Origin: Brevundimonas sp.
GTDB lineage: Bacteria > Pseudomonadota > Alphaproteobacteria > Caulobacterales > Caulobacteraceae
NCBI RefSeq assembly: GCF_027487935.1
Contig: NZ_JAIYCP010000023.1
Coordinates: 1 to 64,000, forward strand
Length of the DNA: 64,000 nucleotides
Direction of reading: 5' to 3'
Of the stretch, positions 36,461 to 44,349 are shown piece after piece. Numbering within the stretch: the first letter of the stretch is position 1; every line of letters begins with the position of its first letter. The position numbers and the translations under genes were made by a program. Below the pieces are notes generated by a model. It did not search any database, was not told where the DNA came from, and saw only the letters and a program-made list of their open reading frames with translations.

Positions 36461-37192
36461 TCAGGACAGGGTTCGGCCGCCATCGACGACGATGGTCTCG
36501 CCGACGATGTAGGCAGCGAGCGGCGAGGCGAGAAAAAGCGCCACGCCGGCGATTTCTTCCGGGCGTCCCAGGCGGTTCAGCGGAATGCCCTTGAGCCGTT
36601 CCTGCAGACGTACCGGGTTCGAGGTCGTGACCTCGGTCATCTTTGTGGCGATCAGGCCGGGCGCTATGCCGTTGACGCGGATGCCGCGTCCGGCCCACGC
36701 CTCGCCGAGGGCGCGGGTCAGGTGGATGGCACCGGCCTTCGAGGCCGAATAGGCGGGATTGCCGCGCGCTGCGCGCAGCCCCCCGACCGAACTGATGATG
36801 ATCAAACTGCCGGCGCGGGCCTCCAGGGCCGGGGCCAGCTTCTGGGCACAAGCCATCAGGCTGTTGAGGTTGACCTCCACGACCTGGCGGAAGGCATCCG
36901 CTTCGAATTCCCGGCGACGGTACTGCACCGCGCCCTGGGACAGGACCACGACGTCGAGAGCCTCGAATGGGGGGGTCCAGCCTTCGATCGCACCTGGTTC
37001 CGCAACGTCCAGACGGGAGAAGGAAAAGGGGGCTAGGGCTTCGGCACCCTCGCCGTAAGCTTTTTTGCCGGCGCGGGTGCCTGTGACGGCGACGCAGGCA
37101 CCGCGCGCAGCGAAGGCCTGGGCGCAGGCCAGACCGATTCCGCTCGAGCCGCCGACGATCAGGACGTTCTTGCCTGCGCAGTCGAGGTCCAC
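36461..37192 (-). CDS. SDR family oxidoreductase
   Basis: This 243-residue short-chain dehydrogenase/reductase has the Rossmann motif VGGSSGIGLACAQAF (TGxxxGxG type), the catalytic Ser in IIISSVGG, and the canonical YSASK. It ends with the usual VGETIVVDGGRTLS. The reading frame is open to an ATG at 37237, but that start would overlap the TetR gene and its operator. The GTG at 37192 fits both the family N-terminus (VDLDCAGKNVLIVGG) and the AGG upstream. It is the first gene of the SDR-ACAD-kinase operon and diverges from TetR, which probably represses it. Confidence 0.88.
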   Translation of the reverse strand: MDLDCAGKNVLIVGGSSGIGLACAQAFAARGACVAVTGTRAGKKAYGEGAEALAPFSFSRLDVAEPGAIEGWTPPFEALDVVVLSQGAVQYRRREFEADAFRQVVEVNLNSLMACAQKLAPALEARAGSLIIISSVGGLRAARGNPAYSASKAGAIHLTRALGEAWAGRGIRVNGIAPGLIATKMTEVTTSNPVRLQERLKGIPLNRLGRPEEIAGVALFLASPLAAYIVGETIVVDGGRTLS

Positions 37193-37206
37193 GGCGAGCC
37201 TAAAAC

Positions 37207-37232
37207 AAATAAATGAAACAGTTGATTTATTT
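37207..37232. promoter_or_regulatory. TetR-type operator between divergent genes
   Basis: Perfect 8-bp arms AAATAAAT (37207-37214) and ATTTATTT (37225-37232) are separated by 10 bp. They occupy the 43-bp gap between the SDR operon start (-) and the TetR gene start (+). The AT-richness stands out in a GC-rich genome. Position and symmetry suggest the TetR product binds here and controls both directions. Confidence 0.7.
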
Positions 37233-37235
37233 TGC

Positions 37236-37895
37236 ATGGCCGCGATAGACCGTCAATCCATGAAAGCAGATATCGCCCGGGATGCGATCAAGCGGGCCGC
37301 ACAGAGTCTGTTCGCCGCGCGGGGCGTGGATGCAGTTTCGGTGCGCGAGATCCTGACGGCGGCGGGCCAGCGCAACGGCGCTTCGCTGCACTACTATTTC
37401 GGGTCCAAGGACGATCTGGTCGCACAGCTGGTAATCGATGGCGCGCGCCTGATAGACGACCGCCGGAACGCGCGGCTGGATGCAATGGAGACTGACGGCG
37501 GACCGCGAACACTTCGTGAGGTGATGGAGGTACTGATCATTCCCTCCACCGGCCTCGGGCAAGACGGAGGGGAAGGTGACTATCTTCGCTTCATCAGCAC
37601 CTTCAGCCTGCAGAACCGCGCCGCGTTCGAGGCCATCGTCGGGGACGGCTGGAACCTCGGATATCAGCGCTGCCTTGAACACATCCGCCGACTGGCACCC
37701 TTGCCACCCCGGGTACTCGAGCGGCGGCTGGTGTTCCTGAGCCTTGGCCTGCGCGCAATCATGACAGCGAGAGAAGCAGGCCTTGCCGCCGATCAGGACC
37801 ACGCATTCTGGAGCCCGCAAGGCACACTCGATGATCTGGTGCAGACGCTCGTCGGAATGGTCTCCGGGGCTGAAACCGGATCAGGACAGTGCTGA
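37236..37895 (+). CDS. TetR family transcriptional repressor
   Basis: The 219-residue regulator has an N-terminal helix-turn-helix (IKRAAQSLFAARGVDAVSVR, then ILTAAGQRNGASLHYYFGSK), where the HYYFGSKDDL ending is the TetR hallmark. The rest is an all-helical ligand-binding domain. The ATG at 37236 is close to the inverted repeat; ATG 37260 (MKADIARDA) is an alternative. It diverges from the SDR-ACAD-kinase operon with only 43 bp between starts, so it most likely represses that operon and itself, released by an acyl-CoA or acid intermediate (inference). Confidence 0.9.
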   Translation: MAAIDRQSMKADIARDAIKRAAQSLFAARGVDAVSVREILTAAGQRNGASLHYYFGSKDDLVAQLVIDGARLIDDRRNARLDAMETDGGPRTLREVMEVLIIPSTGLGQDGGEGDYLRFISTFSLQNRAAFEAIVGDGWNLGYQRCLEHIRRLAPLPPRVLERRLVFLSLGLRAIMTAREAGLAADQDHAFWSPQGTLDDLVQTLVGMVSGAETGSGQC

Positions 37896-38201
37896 TCCGG
37901 CTCTGATCCGCAAGCGACGCGGGACGCCCGCCCGGGCTGGCGCATTGTTGGCTCAAACGTATCTCTTCCGGGCGGCGCGTTTGCGCAGCCTCCGTTGGAC
38001 CCGGGAAATGCCAGCAGCCTCGCCGGCCCTCGCGGCAACAGTAATTCCGGTCGCGAAGTCATGCTGCGGTTCACGGTCCTGCCGTTGTGATCTAACGTAT
38101 GAATTCGCCTCTCGGGGCATGACTTGAGGCTTGTCGCGTTCTGATCTCGACGCGATGACCGCTCCATTTGGGTCCGGCCAGCTGATTCTGGCCAGCACAG
38201 G
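37896..38201. other. 306-bp gap upstream of the first FAH-family gene
   Basis: No gene is visible. It contains the inverted repeat TCGCGT/ACGCGA with a 10-bp spacer (about 38134-38155), a lone CGTTCTG half-site (38137-38143), and GGCCAG/CTGGCC with a 6-bp spacer (38176-38193), directly before the FAH start. The last could be an operator or a translation-blocking hairpin. Confidence 0.45.
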
Positions 38202-39194
38202 GTGAAACCATTGCGTCTGGTTACGTTTGAGCATGAGGGCCGCCGCCGGGCAGGGGCGTTCATCAACGACGACACGAGGGTTGTCGATCTGGCGGCCGCC
38301 CACGAGCAGAGGCACGGGATTTACGCACCGGAACTCGCGGACATTCTGGCCTTGATCGAGGGCGGCGACGACGCGCTCGACAAGGCGGCCGAGGCCGTCA
38401 AATCGGTCCCTGAAGCGGCACTCCTGCCCCGCTCGGCCGTCAAGCTGCGGGCCCCGATCCAGCCACCGCCGCAAATGCGGGATTGCAGCTGTTTCGAGCT
38501 GCACCTTCGCCAGTGCTACGCCGCTGCCCGCGAGATGCGGGCGAAGGCCAAGGGTGTCGAGCTCCTTGCCGACACCGGGCCGTCAGAAGCCGAGCAGCGT
38601 ATCCTCGATCTCTTCAGCAAACAGCCGATCTACTACAAGGCCAACCGGTTCTCGGTCATCGGGACCGGGGAGACCGTGATCTGGCCAGCCTATTCCCGGA
38701 TGATGGATTTCGAACTGGAGTACGGCGTCTACATCAAGAAAGCCGCCAAGGACGTGCCCGTCGAGAAGGCGCGTGACTACATCTTCGGCTACACGATCTA
38801 CAACGATTTCAGCGCCCGCGACGCACAGGCTGCCGAGATGATCGGTCAACTGGGGCCCGCCAAGGGCAAGGATTTCGACACCGGCAATGCTATGGGGCCC
38901 TGTATCGTCACAGCTGACGAGATGCCCAATCCCTATGACCTGACCATGATCGCGCGGGTCAACGGCGAGGAGTGGGGCAGGGGGAACTCCGGCACAATGC
39001 ACTGGAAGTTCGAGGATTTGATCGCCTTTATCTCGCGGTCGGAGACCCTCTATCCCGGAGAGTTCCTCGGCTCCGGCACCATCGGCAACGGCTGTGGCCT
39101 GGAGGCCCAGCGGTTTCTGAAGCCCGGCGACGAGGTCGAGCTGGAGGTCGAGGGGATCGGCGTCCTCAGGAATCGTATCGTCAAGGAAGCCTAG
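38202..39194 (+). CDS. Fumarylacetoacetate hydrolase family protein
   Basis: The 330-residue enzyme has the FAH fold: the metal-binding acidic pair is in DFELEYGVYI and the third ligand in TIYNDFSARDAQ, with GNAMGPCIVT and GSGTIGNGCG as conserved loops. Such enzymes hydrolyse or decarboxylate acylpyruvate-like ring-cleavage products. The start could be the GTG at 38202 or, with AGGGTG as a ribosome binding site, the TTG at 38211 (LRLVTFEHEG). It stands alone after the TetR gene. Its TAG stop and that of the convergent SDR share the four bases CTAG (39191-39194). Confidence 0.88.
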   Translation: MKPLRLVTFEHEGRRRAGAFINDDTRVVDLAAAHEQRHGIYAPELADILALIEGGDDALDKAAEAVKSVPEAALLPRSAVKLRAPIQPPPQMRDCSCFELHLRQCYAAAREMRAKAKGVELLADTGPSEAEQRILDLFSKQPIYYKANRFSVIGTGETVIWPAYSRMMDFELEYGVYIKKAAKDVPVEKARDYIFGYTIYNDFSARDAQAAEMIGQLGPAKGKDFDTGNAMGPCIVTADEMPNPYDLTMIARVNGEEWGRGNSGTMHWKFEDLIAFISRSETLYPGEFLGSGTIGNGCGLEAQRFLKPGDEVELEVEGIGVLRNRIVKEA

Positions 39195-39970
39195 ATCAGG
39201 CCGGAATACGCCCCGCCGTCGAGTTGCAGGTTCTGCCCGGTGATGTAGCCGGCACGGTCGGAACACAGGAAGGCGCAGGCGTCGCCGACTTCGCCCGGAC
39301 GGCCGAACCGCCCGGCCGGTATCGAAGAGAGCATCTCGGCGCGCGCGTCAGCCTCATCGAGCTCTCGGACACGAGCCAGCGATCGGGTCATTCGGGCCAG
39401 CCGCTCGGTTTCGACCTTTTCCGGCAGGATGCAGTTGATGGTGACGCCGTCCTTGGCGACCTCACCGGCCAGTGCCTTGCAGAAGGCGGTCAAGCCGGCG
39501 CGTGGTCCAGTGGACAGGGCCATCGGAAATTTCGGTGTCTTGACCATGGCCGAGGTGATCGCGACCACCCGGCCGAACCCCCGCTCTCGCATGCCGTCGA
39601 TGACCGACTGGATCAGCAGGATCGGCGAGATCATCTTGGTGGCGACGACCTCGCTCCAGGCCGCTTCGGTCCAGTCCTCGAGACGACCGGGCTTGGGACC
39701 GCCACTGTTGCAGATCAGGATGTCGGGGTCGGGACAGGCGGTCAGAACGGCTGCACGCCCCTCGGCCGTGTCGATGTCGGCAAGAACAGTATGGGGCCGA
39801 CGTCCCGTCAGGGTGTTGATCTCGACTGCCGTGGCCTCGAGCCGTTCTGTGTCCCGACCGTTGATCCAGACTTCGACGCCTTCGAGAGCCAACGAGATCG
39901 CGCAGGCCTTGCCTAGCCCTGATGATGAGGCGCAGACGAGCGCGCGCTTTCCGGCGATGCCGAAATCCAT
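39191..39970 (-). CDS. Divergent SDR with SxxxR instead of YxxxK
   Basis: This 259-residue SDR-fold protein has an atypical cofactor loop (VCASSSGLGKACA) and lacks the usual catalytic pair. At the expected spacing after the active-site Ser (ITSAMVKTP), Tyr is replaced by Ser and Lys by Arg (LSTGPRAGLTAF). A subgroup of 3-oxoacyl-ACP-reductase-like SDRs shares this feature. The fold is otherwise complete, ending YITGQNLQLDGG. It is the last gene of the five-gene minus-strand operon starting at 44099, 21 bp after an acyl-CoA dehydrogenase. Activity may differ from ordinary dehydrogenation. Confidence 0.85.
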   Translation of the reverse strand: MDFGIAGKRALVCASSSGLGKACAISLALEGVEVWINGRDTERLEATAVEINTLTGRRPHTVLADIDTAEGRAAVLTACPDPDILICNSGGPKPGRLEDWTEAAWSEVVATKMISPILLIQSVIDGMRERGFGRVVAITSAMVKTPKFPMALSTGPRAGLTAFCKALAGEVAKDGVTINCILPEKVETERLARMTRSLARVRELDEADARAEMLSSIPAGRFGRPGEVGDACAFLCSDRAGYITGQNLQLDGGAYSGLI

Positions 39971-39991
39971 GAGCCTGCTCCTGGTCGCCCA

Positions 39992-41122
39992 TCAGAGAGT
40001 GCGGGCGATGATTTCCTTCATGATCTCGGACGTCCCGGCATAGATGCGGGCTACCCGCGCATCGACCCAGGCACGCCCGACGTCATACTCGCTCATATAG
40101 CCATAGCCGCCGTGCAACTGGAGCAGTTCATCGAGCAACTGGCCATGCAGTTCGGCACTGGTCAGCTTGGCCATCGCGGCGGTCTCGGGCGTCAGTTCGC
40201 CGTCCAGCAGTTGTTGCAGACAGTCGTCGATGAAGACCCGCAGCATCTGGGTCCGCGCCCTGACGTCCGCCAGTTTGAACCGTGTGTTCTGGAATTCGAG
40301 CAGGGGCTTGCCGAAGACGACGCGGTCCTTGGTATAGGCGATTGTCTTTTCCAGCATGGCTTCCAGCGAGGCCGCGGCACGGATGCCGATGACCAGTCGT
40401 TCCTTGGCCAGTTCGGTCATCAGGCAGGCGAAGCCACCGCTTTCCTCGCCCAGTCGGTTCTCGACAGGGACCCGTACGTCGGAGAAGAACAGCTCCGACG
40501 TATCCTGGCCGCGCAGACCGATCTTCTCCAGCTTCTTGCCCTTCTCGAAGCCGGGCGTGCCGTCCTCTACGCAGAACAGGGTAATGTCCTTGGGATTGGA
40601 CTGACCCTCGACCTTGGCCGCTACAATGACGAGTCCGGAGTTGATGCCGTTGGTGATGAAGGTCTTCTGACCCGACAGGACGTAATGGTCGCCATTGCGG
40701 ACCGCCTTGGTCTTCATGCCCCGCAGGTCGCTGCCGATCTGGGGCTCCGACATCGCGATGACGGCGATCAACTCGCCGGAGATCAGACGTGGCAGCCAAC
40801 GGGCTTTCTGATCGTCCGTCCCGTAATTGCTCAGATAGGGAACGGCGACGTCGGAGTGGGTGGTGAAGCCGACGGCGGTCGCATTTACCCGCGCCAGCTC
40901 CTCGATCAGGACAGCGCTGTGGCCGAAGTCACCTCCGGCCCCGCCGTATTCTTCGGGCGCCGTGACGCACAGAAGGCCTTCTTCGCCCGCACGCAGCCAA
41001 AGGGATTTGGGCACTATGCCGTCGCGTTCCCACTGGGCGTGGTGCGGAACGATCTCGGTCTCAATGAAGCGCCGGACCTGATCGCGGAACATCTCATGGT
41101 CGTCGCGGAACACCTTGCGCAT
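39992..41122 (-). CDS. Acyl-CoA dehydrogenase
   Basis: The 376-residue FAD enzyme has the standard three-part ACAD fold. Landmarks are IAMSEPQIGSDLRGMKT, KTFITNGINSGLVIVAAK, an FGKPLLEFQNTRFKLAD helix, and the C-terminal VARIYAGTSEIMKEIIAR. The YAGT form lacks the medium-chain-type Glu (YEGT), so the base must come from the other position, as in long-chain and isovaleryl-type enzymes. The start is supported by GGAG 8 bp upstream. It lies 13 bp after a crotonase gene in the five-gene operon and should oxidise a CoA-bound intermediate of the pathway. Confidence 0.93.
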   Translation of the reverse strand: MRKVFRDDHEMFRDQVRRFIETEIVPHHAQWERDGIVPKSLWLRAGEEGLLCVTAPEEYGGAGGDFGHSAVLIEELARVNATAVGFTTHSDVAVPYLSNYGTDDQKARWLPRLISGELIAVIAMSEPQIGSDLRGMKTKAVRNGDHYVLSGQKTFITNGINSGLVIVAAKVEGQSNPKDITLFCVEDGTPGFEKGKKLEKIGLRGQDTSELFFSDVRVPVENRLGEESGGFACLMTELAKERLVIGIRAAASLEAMLEKTIAYTKDRVVFGKPLLEFQNTRFKLADVRARTQMLRVFIDDCLQQLLDGELTPETAAMAKLTSAELHGQLLDELLQLHGGYGYMSEYDVGRAWVDARVARIYAGTSEIMKEIIARTL

Positions 41123-41135
41123 GGTCGTGGCTCCG

Positions 41136-41936
41136 TCAGCTGTCAGTGAAGACGGCCGGGCGTTTCTCGATCATCGCTGCGACCGCCTCGGCATGATCGT
41201 TGGTGTGGTGGGCCAGGGCCTGATAGGCGGCTGACAGCTCAAGCAGGGGTCCGAGACGCATGTGCTGGCCCTCGCGCAGCAGCCGTTTGGTCAGACGAAG
41301 CGCGTGGCCGGGGCTGGAGGCCACACGGTGGGCCAGGGCCATGGCGGTGCTCATCAAATCCTCGGGCGCGGTCAGCTGCGTGACGAGCGTCCAGTCCAGC
41401 GCGGTCTGGGCGTTCAGTGCGTCGCCGGTCAGGGCCATGTGGCTGGCGCGGGGCATGCCGACGATCCGCGGCAGAAGCCAGGCACCGCCGTCGCCCGGTA
41501 CGATGCCCAGTTTGACGAAACTCTCGGCAAAGGTGGCGGTGGTAGAGGCGATGCGGATATCGGCCATACAGGCGAAGTCCAGGCCGGCCCCGATTGCGTG
41601 GCCGTTCACAGCCGCGATCACAGGGGTCTCCAGCTCATAGAGCGCCGTCGGAATTCGTTGAATGCCGTCGCGGTAGCGGTTGCGCAGGCGGTAGGGTGAT
41701 CCCTCGAAGATTCCCGTGCGGTTTTGCATCGCCTTGATGTCACCGCCCGCACAGAACGACGCACCCGCGCCGGTCAGGACCACGACGTGGATCGAGGGGT
41801 CGGCGCGCACTTCCTCGCAGGCGTCTTCGATCTCGAACATGTCCTCTGGCGTCGAGAACGCATTGCGGCTTTCGGGTCGGTTCAGGGTCCAGACCGCGAC
41901 GGGACCGTCGCGGGTCTTGAGGAGGAAGTCAGCCAT
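41136..41936 (-). CDS. PaaG-like crotonase (enoyl-CoA isomerase/hydratase)
   Basis: This 266-residue crotonase-fold enzyme has a normal oxyanion hole (ASFCAGGDIKAM and GHAIGAGLDFACMADIRIA). Both hydratase glutamates are altered: GGGCE is GAGLD, and PExxLG is FAESFVKLG. The stretch AESFVKLGIVPGDGGAWLLPR resembles PaaG of phenylacetate degradation, which isomerises ring-epoxide or double-bond CoA esters. The start at 41936 overlaps the upstream ACAD stop by 8 bp; a longer frame to 42002 is not conserved. An isomerase role is more likely than simple hydration. Confidence 0.88.
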   Translation of the reverse strand: MADFLLKTRDGPVAVWTLNRPESRNAFSTPEDMFEIEDACEEVRADPSIHVVVLTGAGASFCAGGDIKAMQNRTGIFEGSPYRLRNRYRDGIQRIPTALYELETPVIAAVNGHAIGAGLDFACMADIRIASTTATFAESFVKLGIVPGDGGAWLLPRIVGMPRASHMALTGDALNAQTALDWTLVTQLTAPEDLMSTAMALAHRVASSPGHALRLTKRLLREGQHMRLGPLLELSAAYQALAHHTNDHAEAVAAMIEKRPAVFTDS

Positions 41937-42948
41937 GGTTCGGGGCCTCCGCAAATGCGCCGGTGACCAAGGGCCAAAGGCTGTCGTGGCCTGCCGCCGC
42001 AATGGTCTGCCCCAAACGCTCGGCCCAAAGGGCGTCAGAGCCGTATTCGGCGCGCCAGGCCCACAAGCGGCGGGTCAGGAAATGGAGGCTGTGCTCGTGG
42101 GTGAAGCCGATGGCACCGAAGACGGCATGGGCGATTCCCGCCCCCTTGCCGGCGGCCTCGCCGGACACCGCCTTGGCCGAGGCGGCGGTGAGGAAATCGG
42201 CACCCGGCCGGGCCATCAGGAACGCCGCTTCTGACGCCGCGACGGCAGCCGCGGCGTGGGTGGCGAGGACCGCCAACTGTTGCTGGACGGCCTGAAACTT
42301 GCCGATAGGACGGCCGAACTGGACGCGTTCATTGGCATAGTCCGCGCTCAGTTCGGTCAGCCGAGCCAGCGCCCCGGCCATTTGGGCCGACCGCAACATG
42401 GCCGCTGCCAGCATGACATGGTCCGTGGCCATCGACGTGGCGGCGTCGTACACAAGCGACCCCGACGCCAGGGTGATGCTATCGCGCGGTTCGCCCGCAA
42501 CATTGAAATCAGCGGTGATCTGCGCACCGCTGAGTGAATGCAGGGCGATGCGACCTGCGGAGGCATCGTGGAGTGCCAGCCAACGGGCGTGGCGGCCCCA
42601 GGGGATGTCTGCCAAGGGTGCATTGGCTGAGCCGGTAGCGAAGACGGTCGGGCCGCTCTCCGGCGGTTTGAGGCGTGCTGCGGCCAGCAGGCTGTTGGCC
42701 AGAATGGCCTCGGGCAGGGGGACGGGCGCGGCCGCAGATCCGCAGGCACGGATTACGACGAAGATGTCGGTCCAACTCGCGCCTGTCCCGCCCAGATATT
42801 CGGGAACGGCGGCAAGGGGCAGGCCCAAGGCTTCGATTTCGGCCCAGAGGTCCGCAGACCAGTCACCGGCCTCGGCGGCGCGGAGAAGGTCGGGTGTTAC
42901 GGCGTCGGCCAGCAGCCGCTCGATCGAGTCCTGCAGGAGGGTTCTCAT
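41929..42948 (-). CDS. Acyl-CoA dehydrogenase subunit (smaller partner)
   Basis: The 339-residue ACAD-fold protein has a weak central domain and lacks the usual SEPxxGSD FAD loop; the segment there is ALHDASAGRIALHSL. It keeps the C-terminal helices (NERVQFGRPIGKFQAVQQ) and AIGFTHEHSLHFLTRRL. It begins with the one-base TGATG overlap after the larger ACAD gene, so the two are translated as a pair. This resembles the heteromeric alpha2beta2 ACADs of steroid catabolism, in which one subunit lacks part of the active site. It probably forms a complex with the 42948-44099 product. Confidence 0.88.
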   Translation of the reverse strand: MRTLLQDSIERLLADAVTPDLLRAAEAGDWSADLWAEIEALGLPLAAVPEYLGGTGASWTDIFVVIRACGSAAAPVPLPEAILANSLLAAARLKPPESGPTVFATGSANAPLADIPWGRHARWLALHDASAGRIALHSLSGAQITADFNVAGEPRDSITLASGSLVYDAATSMATDHVMLAAAMLRSAQMAGALARLTELSADYANERVQFGRPIGKFQAVQQQLAVLATHAAAAVAASEAAFLMARPGADFLTAASAKAVSGEAAGKGAGIAHAVFGAIGFTHEHSLHFLTRRLWAWRAEYGSDALWAERLGQTIAAAGHDSLWPLVTGAFAEAPNHG

Positions 42949-44099
42949 CAGCGAACTCCCAGGCCACGCGCGAGAATGCCGCGCAGGATTTCCCTTGTCC
43001 CGCCGCGCAGGGAGAAGGACGGTGCCATGCTCTGGGTGATGGCCAGGACCTTGCGGGTGGTTGTCGTCTGCTCGCCGGGTGGCAGGGAGTCGATCAGCCG
43101 CATCGCCACCTCGACGGTGTCCTGTTCGTAGCCGGTGCCCAGGTCCTTGACGCACGAGGCACCCCAGACCGGGTCCTGGCCGGCGGCGAGCTGCGCGGTC
43201 AGCGAGACGGACATCGACCGAAGCGAGATCAGCCAGGCGGCAAGGCGCCCTATCTCCATCGCCTGACGCGCGTCCGGCGTGGGGCCGATCGCACCGACCA
43301 GGCAGGAGAACAAGGTCATGGCGCTGAGGAATCTCTCGGGGCCGCTGCGTTCAAAAGCGAGTTCAGAAGTCGCCTGAGTCCAGCCTTCGCCCTCGACTCC
43401 GATCAGGGCGTCGGCATCCAGCCGGACATTATCGAAGGTGACCTCGTTGAAATGTTCGTGCCCGGAAAGGTCCTTGATCGGACGTACAATGACGCCGGGC
43501 AGGGTCAGATCGACGATGATCTGGGACAGGCCCGCGTGCCGTTCGCTGGCGGGATCGGTGCGGACGAGGGCGATCATTGCGTGGCAGCGGTCAGCGTTGG
43601 TGGTCCAGACCTTCCGGCCGTTCAACAGCCAGGAGCCGTCGGGCTGGCGATCCGCCTTTGTGCGCACCGAGGCGAGGTCGGAGCCGGAAGCGGGCTCGCT
43701 CATACCGATACAAAAATACATTTCGCCGGCGCAGATGGGGGGAAGATAGCGCTGCTTCTGGGCCTCCGTGCCATGGCGCAGGATCAAGGGGGCGCTCTGG
43801 CGATCCGCGATCCAGTGGGCGGTGACCGGAGCGCCTGCTGCGAGGAGTTCCTCGCTGACCACGAACCGCTCAAACGGCGACGCGTCTTGACCGCCGTATT
43901 GTTTGGGCATGCTGAGGCCCAGCCAGCCCTTGGCACCGAGCGAGCGGCTGAAGTCTGCATCGAACCCCATCCAGGACAGGGCGCGCTTTTCGGGCGGGCA
44001 GGTCGGGCTCCATTCGGCCAGAAAGGCGCGAACCCGCGCACGCAGAGGTTCGAGGCCCGACGGCAGGACAGGCGGACCGAACTGATCGAACAGATTCAC
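42948..44099 (-). CDS. Acyl-CoA dehydrogenase subunit (larger partner)
   Basis: The 383-residue ACAD has the full set of landmarks: FCIGMSEPASGSDLASVRTK, GSWLLNGRKVWTTNADR, and the C-terminal PSFSLRGGTREILRGILAR, in which the YEGT-type Glu is absent (RGGT). It opens the five-gene operon ACAD-ACAD-crotonase-ACAD-SDR. It shares one base of its TGA with the ATG of the smaller ACAD, consistent with a heteromer. Its promoter region carries two inverted repeats (44123-44138 and 44156-44174) and is shared with the divergent 3-hydroxyacyl-CoA dehydrogenase gene. Confidence 0.92.
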   Translation of the reverse strand: MNLFDQFGPPVLPSGLEPLRARVRAFLAEWSPTCPPEKRALSWMGFDADFSRSLGAKGWLGLSMPKQYGGQDASPFERFVVSEELLAAGAPVTAHWIADRQSAPLILRHGTEAQKQRYLPPICAGEMYFCIGMSEPASGSDLASVRTKADRQPDGSWLLNGRKVWTTNADRCHAMIALVRTDPASERHAGLSQIIVDLTLPGVIVRPIKDLSGHEHFNEVTFDNVRLDADALIGVEGEGWTQATSELAFERSGPERFLSAMTLFSCLVGAIGPTPDARQAMEIGRLAAWLISLRSMSVSLTAQLAAGQDPVWGASCVKDLGTGYEQDTVEVAMRLIDSLPPGEQTTTTRKVLAITQSMAPSFSLRGGTREILRGILARGLGVR

Positions 44100-44122
44100 G
44101 AAGATTTTCCGAACTCTGGATC

Positions 44123-44138
44123 AGCTCCATCTGGAGCT
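44123..44138. promoter_or_regulatory. Inverted repeat in the ACAD leader
   Basis: Perfect 6-bp arms AGCTCC and GGAGCT with a 4-bp spacer lie 24 bp upstream of the ACAD start (minus strand). It could be an operator or an RNA hairpin near the ribosome binding site. Confidence 0.4.
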
Positions 44139-44155
44139 TTGAGCAGCTAATACAC

Positions 44156-44174
44156 TTCAGAATATCGTTCTGAA
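44156..44174. promoter_or_regulatory. Perfect 7-bp inverted repeat, candidate island operator
   Basis: Arms TTCAGAA (44156-44162) and TTCTGAA (44168-44174) flank TATCG, midway between the divergent ACAD operon and the 3-hydroxyacyl-CoA dehydrogenase operon. Related imperfect sites occur at 32599-32615, 28900-28916 and 60636-60653. A shared regulator, IclR being the nearest candidate, is possible. Confidence 0.6.
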
Positions 44175-44349
44175 CAGAGAATTTTGTTTGCGGGGCCGTT
44201 CAATATCCCGGTAGGGTTCGCCCACAACAATGGCGGTCGATCCGTCACTCGCGGGGGATCCCGGCCTCTGATGCAGCCGGCGACGGCGGCGTCAGGCCAA
44301 GCACCGGCTCCCGTCGATGCGGCGATCGGGCTCAGGAAGAGGTGTTGAG

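Noticed and set aside
38137..38143. Single CGTTCTG as an operator site
   Set aside because: Only a half-site; the same 7-mer is expected several times in 64 kb by chance and also occurs inside genes.
42675..44150. 491-codon plus-strand frame opposite the ACAD pair
   Set aside because: Antisense shadow crossing two real genes and a promoter; no domain.
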